Shown here piece after piece: positions 56,464 to 64,000 of a DNA stretch of 64,000 nucleotides. Made by a program: the position numbers and the translations under genes. The DNA is from Cryptomeria japonica (Eukaryota > Streptophyta > Pinopsida > Cupressales > Cupressaceae). The DNA lies in contig NC_081412.1 in the NCBI RefSeq assembly GCF_030272615.1, positions 22,350,432 to 22,414,431 on the forward strand, read 5' to 3'. The notes below the pieces were generated by a model, which did not search any database, was not told the DNA's origin, and saw only the letters and a list, made by a program, of their open reading frames with translations. Position 1 is the first letter of the stretch, and the number at the start of each line of letters is the position of its first letter.

Positions 56464-58086
56464 CTAAAATCGAGAAACAATACATACTGCATTCATAATA
56501 TCAAGCCTAGTTTGTGTCAAATATAGTAGACCTCCTATCATAGATTTGTATCTAGTTGGATTAACAGGTGTAGATTCATCCTTTTGAGATAATTTGTCAT
56601 TTGTAGTCATAGGTGTGCTTACCGGTTTAGAGTTCTCCATCCCAAATTTCTTAAGTAGTTCTTTCAAGTACTTGGATTGACTCAAAAATATACCTTTATC
56701 AGTCTATACATTCTACAATCCTAAAAAGAATTTTATTTCTCCAATCATAGACATTTCAAATTCTTGCTGCATTTCAAGAGAAAATTCTTTACATAATCCA
56801 TCTTCTCCTCCAAAGATTATATCATCAACAAATACTTCAATAATCAAGATGTCATCATTAGTTACTTTGTAATATAAATTGTTGTCTGCATTTCCTTTAG
56901 TAAAACCAATCTTTAAAAGATACTTATCCAATCTTGCATACCAGGCTCTTGGGGCTTGTTTCAATCCATACAGAGCTTTTCTTAACCTGCAAACCATATC
57001 ATTGTCATCTGTCAAACAAAATCCATCAGGTTGTTCAATATAAACTTCCTCTTCAAGATCTCCATTCAAAAATGCACATTTAATATCCATTTGATAAACT
57101 TTGTAATCCTTGTGAGCTGCAAAAGCCAAGAATAATCTAACTACCTCAATTCTGGCTACCGGTGCAAAGGTTTCATTGTAATCAACTCCTTCTTCCTAAG
57201 AATATCCCTTACACACTAGTCTTGCTTTATTTCTGACAACCTTTCCATCTTCATTAAGTTTGTTTCTAAATACCCATTTGGTTCCAATTACATTTTTATC
57301 TTTAGGCCAGGGAACTAATGTCCAAGTATTATTTTTCTCAATTTGTCCTAATTCTTCTTCCATAGCTTTAATCCAAAATTTATCTTCACATGCCTCATTG
57401 ATAGATGATGGTTCAATTTGAGAAATAAGACATACCTCTTCACTTGCCAATCTTCCTCTTGTCATAACTCCTTTAAATTTGTTTCCAATTATCTGATCTT
57501 CAAAATGATTCAGTCTTACATACCGAGGTGTCTTAGTTTGTTGTTGTTCTTCAGTTACTGTAGAATCCTCTGATGATACTGGGGTAACTGGATCTTCATT
57601 CTGTACCGGTGGATTCAGTGTAGGTTCATTTGTCATAACTTTTGTTTCCGGTTCAGAGTCTATATACCTTGAAGTTCCTCTGAATTGTTCATCAATCTTT
57701 ACATTTGTACTCTCAACAATTTTCTGCAATTTTTTATTAAAACTTCTATATGCCTTGCTCTTAGATGAATAACCAAGAAATATTCCTTCGTCACTTCTAG
57801 GATCAAATTTGCCAATATACTCATCTTTTCTAATATAACATTTACTTCCAAAAATTCTGAAATACTTAAGAGTAGGAATATTACCAAACCATAGTTCATG
57901 AGGGGTCTTACCGGTTTCACCTTTGATGTGAACTTTGTTGAATGTATACACAGCAGTGCTTACTGCCTCTCTCCAGTACACATGTGGTAGATTTGCTTCT
58001 GATAACATACTTCTTGCTACATCCAAGATCAGCAACTCCATTCTGCTATGGTGTTTAAGGTGCTGATAACTGTCTTTTGATTCCAT
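56464..58086 (-). pseudogene. Copia 2 integrase C-terminal part and reverse transcriptase
   Basis: One minus-strand frame from 58086, continuous with RNase H, broken by TAG at 57196, two TAG codons at about 56704 and 56713, and TAG at 56464. The first part has the HLPHVYWREA-like block of integrase, FRIFGSKCYI and the variable linker. RT blocks follow: WVFRNKLNEDG, MDIKCAFLNGDLEEEVYIEQP, LRKALYGLKQAPRAWY and the catalytic FVDDIIFGG. Both Asp of the VDD site are kept. All four stops are TAG in the context where CAG is expected. RT would copy the element RNA in the particle. Confidence 0.88.
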
Positions 58087-58666
58087 TCACTTCACAGAAT
58101 CTATTAAAGTCCTTAGATGTGAATTCTCCTCCTTGATCCGATCTTAAACATTTGATTTTCTTACCGGTTTCATTTTCAACCATTGCTTTGAATACTTTGA
58201 ACTTCCCAAGTGCTTCTGATTTTTCTCTGAGAAAAGTAACCCAACACATTCTAGAATAATCATCAATAATTAGCATGAAATATCTATCACCTTGTAAGCT
58301 TTTAGTTCTAGCTAGACCACATAAATCAGTGTGAATTAAATCAAGAGGATTATTGGATTTTTCTGGAATACTTTTGAAACTAGCTCTAACTTGTTTTCCA
58401 AATTGACATTCCTTACAAATTGTATTATGAGGTTTCACAATTTTAGGTACATCTCTAACTGCCTTGGAAGTACTGATTTTTACCATACAATCAAAATTTA
58501 CACGACATAGTCTCTTATACCATAACCAACTTTCATCTATATGTGCAATTAAGCATGCCTTTTTACTGTTATTCAAATGAAAGATATTACCTCTAGTCTG
58601 ATTACCGGTCGCAATTTCCAAACCAGTTCTATTCATGATTTTGCATTTTCCATTTTTAAATTGTAA
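58055..58666 (-). pseudogene. Copia 2 integrase core, damaged
   Basis: Minus strand, 193 open residues, then stops at the end. Zinc-binding cysteines are present (CKEC), but the two histidines of the HHCC motif are Tyr and Arg here (WYKRLCRV). The first two catalytic Asp are kept (HTDLCG and RSDQGGEF). The stretch that carries the catalytic Glu is lost in a small deletion with a frame change near 58060, after two in-frame stops. Inactive as an integrase. Confidence 0.85.
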
Positions 58667-59367
58667 CTAAAAACCCTTCTCAACTAATTGGCCAACACTT
58701 AAAAGATTATGCTTTAATCCTTCAACATAGTAGACATTGTCAGTGTTATGTTTACCATCAAGAGATATTGAACCCTTACCTTTGATTGAACAGGCTTTGT
58801 CATCTCCAAATCTTACTAAACCTCCATTGTATTCTTGAAAGTTCAAGAATTTACCTTTGTCTCTAGTCATATGATGTGAGCATCCTGAGTCAATAATCCA
58901 TTCATCCTTTGATTCAACTTTAGCTGCTAAGGCTTGTTGTACCGGTTGAGCAATAGGTGTCGGTTCATCTTCTGTTATAGCAACAAAAACCCATCCATTA
59001 TCTGTTGGATCCTCATCAGAATCATCAGTCACACCTTCATCAGCAATGTAACAAGATTTATTTTTGTTCTTCTTAAATCTGTATCTCTGATATTCAAGAT
59101 TAGGTTTGTATGTTCTTCTAGCTTCTTCTCTTAGTCTAGCATGTCTATCAGGGCATCTTGAAGCCATATGACCAATCTTATTGTAGTTGAAACATTTAAA
59201 CGGTGCTTTACCTTCATACTTACTTACAGTTGGACCTTTTGGCATTTTTCTTGCAAATAGTGCTTCAAGTTCTTCAAGCTCTTCATTCTCCTTTCTAGTT
59301 TCTTCAAGTTCTCATAGTTGGTTCCATCAAGTTTAGGATTGTCCTTCCTGAAATAATTAGTAGACAT
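58667..59367 (-). pseudogene. Copia 2 gag remnant, zinc knuckle and protease
   Basis: The gag start (ATG 59367-59365, then KDNPKLDGTNYEN) is followed after about 13 codons by sequence that belongs near the end of gag (ENEELEELEALFARK in another frame). The bulk of gag is therefore deleted. The knuckle has lost its second Cys (CFNYNKIGHMASRC). The protease active site is intact (WIIDSGCSHHM). TAG at 58667 ends the frame, which continues in the integrase feature. Confidence 0.82.
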
Positions 59368-59410
59368 TGGATCTCCTCAAGTTGTTAAACTTCTGCAAAA
59401 AGAGGACTAA

Positions 59411-59422
59411 GCTCTAATACCA
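59411..59422 (-). other. Primer-binding site of copia 2
   Basis: TGGTATTAGAGC on the minus strand, two bases from the LTR. It differs from the usual TGGTATCAGAGC by one C to T change. Confidence 0.88.
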
Positions 59423-59424
59423 AT

Positions 59425-60436
59425 TGTTAGGTCCCGAAGACGACTGAGAGGGGGGGGTGAATCAGTTGTCTAATAAATTCAAACCAAAAACTAATTAGCC
59501 AACTTAATGCTTAATGCCGGTAAATCAATTAAGTATGCCAGTAGATAGTGTTAACAGTAAATCGCTATACCAGCCACAACACATGACACCAATATTTGTA
59601 CGTGGAAACCCTGTAAGGGGAAAAACCATGGTGGGAAACCTTACCCACAATCAGATGATACTACTATAGATAGTAAGTGTACAAAAGGGGTCTGCACATG
59701 CAGAAAGGCCAACAGCCTAGAGCTCACTGCTCAATCACAAATGGGAGTCACACTGACTACAGTTGGATGGTTAAATCCAATAAGAATGTACTGCACAAAA
59801 TAGCATCTTCATATGTTGGATTCAGTACCGGTGTAATGCTGATATGCTTCTACAAAAACCTAGCTTCACCTTCAAATGATGTCTTCGTGTAAGCCTTTGC
59901 TTGATCTCACATATACCTTCACTTAAATCTTTTTCGCATTCCACACTTGATCTTACAAATAAGATCTTACATTTATACCATACCCTAAGACCAATTTTAG
60001 TAGGGCAGCTCTACAAGATATTACAATAAAAATATTTTACAAATAATATAATATCCGATGCAATAACCGATTAAACATGTTATCTTAATGAATTTACAAC
60101 AATAATAAATCATCTCCATAGCGTGCCATGCTGATCTGGAAAAGATAAACCTACCAGTGTAACCCTAGATAACTTGGACCTATTTGTTGGTAAAAGCAAA
60201 TATGAATATACCAATGATTATTACTTCAAAATAAAGTGTCCACATGATGTCTTCGACATTACCAAGTGTCTTCCATGTCATTCCAGGTATCGGTGAACAA
60301 TATATCCTACCAGTGAATCATATACCAGTAACTATTGCACAAATTACTGCTTGTCGGTGAATGTTGTTGGATCTCCAAAGTAGGTGTGTTCAGTAGGTGT
60401 TGACATCAATGACAAAACCATACCAAAATACCAACA
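59425..60436 (-). repeat. 5' LTR of copia 2 (right copy)
   Basis: 1012 bp on the plus strand from TGTTAGGTCCC to ATACCAACA. It lacks about 40 bp that are present in the left copy. Confidence 0.92.
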
Positions 60437-61020
60437 GTCCTCCCTTTTCTTTTTGTGCTCCATGTACTAAATTTTGTACCACTTTTCATTCCTCTTAAAG
60501 ACATCATTGTAGTCTTTTGCATTTCTGATGATATCTTCTTCATCATGCCACTCATGTTTTGGTACCTTTTTTCCCAAGCATCTTGACAAACCATTCAAAG
60601 TCATAAAACTTGTACTTGAATCAAAGTAATCTATACTTATTCAATATGGAATCAATAATTTCATATGCCTTCCTATTCAGGAAATGATACATTTCAATCA
60701 CAACCTGTGATGGGATCATTTATCTCTTCTTGTGAGATCCACTGACCAAAGACTTGTCAGCTTCAACTACTTGATGCATAATCTCTAACAAGGCAACCCT
60801 ATCTTGAACATTAATAGGTAGCTTTCGAGGAGTAACAGGGCTACCAAATACCCTAATGATAGTATGGTCCTTAAAATAGAACCATGATTCCTAATTATGA
60901 GGGATATCCAATTCAGGCTTAAGGTCCTTGGGTCTCAAAAGCTCTTTGACTCTTTGGGTTAGACCCCACCTAACCTCCTTCTGCAAAATACTTAAGAGAT
61001 TTCTAACAATTTTTTTTTAA
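60437..61020 (-). pseudogene. Upstream part of the unrecognised split pseudogene
   Basis: Minus-strand sequence reads coherently in one frame from about 61000 to 60440, with single stops. Blocks include QKEVRWGLTQRVKELL, RKLPINVQDRVALLEIMHQ, EADKSLVSGSHKKR and DFEWFVKMLGKKVPKHEW. Stops are TAG, TAA or TGA at four or five points. It was continuous with 51590-53290 before copia 2 inserted. No family recognised; it could be a retroelement-borne extra frame or a host gene. Confidence 0.45.
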
Positions 61021-61325
61021 AAAACTAAGTAGTTAGACTCATTCATGTGAGATTCCTAGATATAATTCCATTCTTAGACTGGGAGTTGTTCTCCTCCTAT
61101 TATAATTATAATCTGCAAGTTTGGATGCCAAACCTTGAGGCCTTTATACAATAATATATGCATCAACAAAGAGTAGCATCTAAAAATTGATGATTTTCTA
61201 CTCTTCTAGTCACAAAGGGCATTATGAAGGCCCTAAGATGCCACAAAAGAAAAATCAAATGACATGTTGATATCCCTACTTTGGACATCCATGCATATTA
61301 CTAGCATCCAATTTGGGTGATGGCA
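61021..61325. other. Spacer, probably more of the pseudogene
   Basis: Minus-strand fragments remain readable near 61060-61110 (RRTTPSLRMELYLG), but stops are dense. A poly-T run and poly-A run lie at 61010-61024. Confidence 0.35.
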
Positions 61326-61386
61326 TGATGAAAGAATAAGAATCTGGTCAACTACTGAGAGGGGGGGGGGGTGAATCAGTAGATAG

Positions 61387-62165
61387 TGTAGACATCTAAA
61401 ATTGTCCTATCTAATTAAATAAAAAAAATTATTTAGTTAATTATTTAAGCCCAATTCTTCTATTAATTAAATAAATCTTTATTTATTTGATTAATTAATT
61501 TATCCTCTTCTAGCCTTATTTCTCATTTAAATAAATACTTTTATTTATTTAAATTACCTTTTTCCTAAATTAAATAAATATCTTATTTATTTAATTGATC
61601 CCTCTTCCTCTATTAATTAAATTAATCTTTATTTATTTAATTAATTCATTAGCCTTTTCTACCTATGACACATGTCATTTATCTCTTAATTCCTACACTA
61701 CCTACCCTTTTATTATTTTGTTATTTTCTTTACCTACCCTCTAATCCTAGCCAACCATTTATCTTTTACACCTCTTAATCTTATCCCTCCATTTCTTATA
61801 GTGTCTTCTATATAAGGAGATACTTCCTTCATTATCAAGCCCCTTCTCAAGCACTCTAGCATTCAAACTTTCATATGCGATCAAGCCTACTTGTAACCAC
61901 ATTTCCATTCTTTGTTGAGCTCTTATGCACCCATAAAATCTGAGAGCAAATATATCAAGCAAGATCAATGGAGATAGGAAGAATGGAGATTCAAACCCTA
62001 TTGGACATGTGATGGTATCATTTTTGTGTTTTTTGTTGATTTACATTGTCTTAAGTAATCTTCATATGTTATGGTGGATCTTTGTCATTGTTAGGCTAAG
62101 TTTTGTGGTTGAGTTCATTTAGTCTTTCAATATTGTTGTTTCATTATCCACTTTCACCATAAACA
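61387..62165 (+). mobile_element. Solo LTR of the giant gypsy family
   Basis: 779 bp, TGTAGACATC to CATAAACA, homologous over its full length to 2429-3243 and 25513-26298, including the five AT palindromes and the TATA-like box. Flanking pentamers GATAG (61382-61386) and AATAG (62166-62170) differ by one base, consistent with an aged TSD. It sits inside the LTR of the third copia element. The minus-strand frame across 61759-61968 is a by-product. Confidence 0.88.
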
Positions 62166-63543
62166 AATAGAAAAACTGATACAAACTTCACCAATCTCAA
62201 AATCAATCTTTCAAAGTAAACATAGAACTATCAATGCAATATCACTGTCAAGATAAAAATTCTCAAGATAAACCGGTTGACTGTTATAGCAAATTAACAG
62301 TAAACAGCTTCAAACTCATAAACATCCAAATGATTTTACTGCCATAAGTAAAACTTCATTTCACAATGCTTCCGGTTATCATGACTTATCAAAGTGGATT
62401 AATTAGTTAAGAAAATCAATCATAAAAACATAACCACAAAAATATTCACCACTTGACACAATATTTTTCACATGGAAACTCAAATGGGAAAAACCATGGT
62501 GAGATGAGACTCACAAGATAACTATCTGAACTCTTCTGAAGTTCACCCTGTTAGGAGCCTAGCCTATTAAAGCTTTACAAAAGTCCTGTTAAGAACAAAT
62601 CCTATTAGGGACCACTCAGTTAAGGGATTGACTATAATGCCTTGTTAGAAGCAATACCCTGTAAGGAGTAACCTCGGTAGAGGATTTGAAAATCCAAGCT
62701 AATGGATCACCTTGTTAAAGGATTTGAATAGCACCAAGGTTGTTAGAGCTTACATGGTTAGGGGATTTTAATTTTGTTGTAATTGTTAGAAAACAATAGG
62801 AGTCTGTTGATCTATTTGAATAGCACTACACTTGCTTGATTAGATCCTTTTCATTCTTCTATCTGCCTTTACTCAAATTGCAGATACATCATCTGGTTCG
62901 GCAACCACACACTCAACTTAAACTTTGCCAACTCTGAAACTAAAAAACTCATCGACCTTATAAACAAATCAATTAGGTCAGTAACACAACAAAAACCTAA
63001 TTCTCTCATAGAGATTACAAACAAGTCGGTTCAAGTATGACTGTTGGATTACATAGCAATCTTTGCACATCAATCAAGAAAACCTTGATCGCTCCTTGAT
63101 CACCGCTTCATCTAACTCAATAACTCATCACACACTTTGCATTATATGCAATATACTTGCTCATAGACAAAAAGTGTTTCATCAATGTGCCAAAATCACT
63201 TGAAACTCTCTTCATACAATAATCATACATGTCATAATCATTAACACTCATCATCAGATCATAAACCAATATAAACAATTCACCAAACTTAATCAGTTAG
63301 GGTTTATCAAATCAACAGATAAGGTTTAACGGTTCAGTAGGGTTTACTAGTTCAACTCTCCAATACATAGCAATACCGGTTCACTTCCACAAATTCTTCC
63401 TACCAGTTACAATTTCCTTTCACTAGCTCTTCCTATCGGTTACAAAACATCATTACAACAATATCAACAATATCATTACCAGTTTATTGACATCAATGAC
63501 AACATAACATATCATTAATGCAATCTTCATGCAAATGCCAACA
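62166..63543 (-). repeat. LTR of the third copia element, main part
   Basis: Shares with other copia LTRs here the blocks AAAACCATGGTGAG, GTTAGGAGC and repeated CCTGTTA/CCTTGTTA words (62545-62780). No frame of note. Its short left part lies at about 61326-61386. Confidence 0.75.
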
Positions 63544-63814
63544 ATCTCCCCCTTTGGCATTGATGGCAATACAAATATCAATACCATTGATTTCTTGTTG
63601 TGATTGTGAATAGGAATCATGGTTTACATTACCAAGTATTCACCTTGTCTTCCTTCTCTTTGTCAATCATACAAATCACATAGTTCTTCTCCCCCTTTGA
63701 CAAAAATTCCAAATTAAAAGTAAAACATGCAATGTCAAATTTCACTGTCCAACATCAACAGCCTGCAACTTGATGCTCCCTCTGTGGAATACCTCCACTT
63801 CTACACCAATCTTT

Positions 63815-63976
63815 CTATAAAATTTTGCAAGTAGCTATGGGATTGATGTAATCTACATCATGCTCAATTGATCTCATGAAGGGTACAACCCCTAGCTGAC
63901 TTCTAAGATACTCAAAAGTAGTCTTAGGCAGAGGTTTAGTAAAGATATCTGCAAGCTGCTCTTTGGTAGAAATATG
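63815..63976 (-). pseudogene. Copia RNase H C-terminal fragment
   Basis: On the minus strand it reads STKEQLADIFTKPLPK, then FEYLRSQLGVVP, and ends at TAG 63815-63817. This is the end of copia pol. Its upstream part is interrupted at 63977 by sequence beginning TGTTGGCATTTT, which may be the start of yet another LTR that runs out of the window. Confidence 0.78.
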
Positions 63977-64000
63977 TGTTGGCATTTTTTATGATTATGT

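Larger units (their letters stand above)
53297..60436 (-). mobile_element. Ty1/copia LTR retrotransposon 2 (minus strand)
   Basis: LTRs 59425-60436 (5' in minus orientation) and 53297-54326 (3'). An initiator-Met primer site lies at 59411-59422 and a CT-rich complement of a purine tract at 54327-54339. Gag-protease, integrase, RT and RNase H run in order on the minus strand (59367 to 55879). The outer 30 bp or so of the left LTR are missing, and the expected TSD partner of GTCCT (60437-60441) is not found there. The element broke an unrecognised pseudogene and itself received a solo LTR at 54544-55704. Confidence 0.9.
61326..64000 (-). mobile_element. 3' end of a third copia element (minus strand)
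   Basis: The left LTR runs from about 61326 to 63543 (split by the solo LTR at 61387-62165) and ends GCAAATGCCAACA. A CT-rich complement of a purine tract follows (TCTCCCCCTTT at 63545-63555). The RNase H end of pol lies at 63815-63976. The 5' part lies beyond the window. The left limit of the LTR is uncertain. Confidence 0.75.

Noticed and set aside
61759-61968. Minus-strand frame of 69 residues
   Set aside because: Lies inside the solo gypsy LTR, at the TATA-like box and downstream of it; not kept in the other LTR copies.
1-64000. tRNA or rRNA genes
   Set aside because: Only tRNA-like sequences found are primer-binding sites; no cloverleaf or rRNA segment was recognised by eye.

Overview
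The window is plant nuclear DNA and is mostly nested LTR retrotransposons. Only one host gene looks intact, an L-type lectin receptor kinase on the minus strand at 29304-32113. The large nested retroelements, plant-type methylation decay and sparse genes suggest a large-genome seed plant, perhaps a gymnosperm. That placement is inference; no marker gene fixes the species.

Layout. 1-2428: AT-rich intergenic DNA with an old duplication. 2429-26298: a giant Ty3/gypsy element of Tat/Ogre type (gag, protease, a G-patch segment, RT-RNase H, a second RNase H, integrase). Downstream of integrase it carries an antisense plant-mobile-domain (PMD) reading frame, an array of small hairpins with covarying arms, and decamers complementary to decamers in its own leader. 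Inside it, at 14012-21773, sits a minus-strand gag-protease-only element with a perfect target-site duplication (TSD). 26299-28680: AT-rich DNA, then a 1.7 kb polypyrimidine tract. 29304-32113: the receptor kinase, with one intron. 32114-35947: intergenic DNA with a 341-bp tandem duplication and faint retroelement traces. 35948-46821: a Ty1/copia element with perfect TSD, broken by an LTR element (39965-44136) that encodes coiled-coil protein instead of gag-pol. 46822-53296: old debris, including a gypsy gag-protease relic and minus-strand pseudogenes. 53297-60436: a second copia element on the minus strand that holds a solo LTR (54544-55704, perfect TSD) and splits an unrecognised pseudogene. 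61326-64000: the 3' end of a third copia element on the minus strand, holding a solo LTR of the giant gypsy family (61387-62165).

How it fits together. None of the retroelement polyproteins is intact. In the stretches translated here, most breaks are single in-frame stops where the family has a CAG, CAA or CGA codon, as expected from deamination of methylated cytosine. The gypsy reverse transcriptase has lost two catalytic aspartates, and the copia integrases have lost catalytic or zinc-binding residues. The two nested elements without polymerase must have been mobilised in trans. The most unusual structures are the covarying hairpin array (24380-24790), the complementary decamer clusters at both ends of the gypsy internal region, the six GC-rich dyads in the nested gag-protease element, and the coiled-coil-only LTR element.
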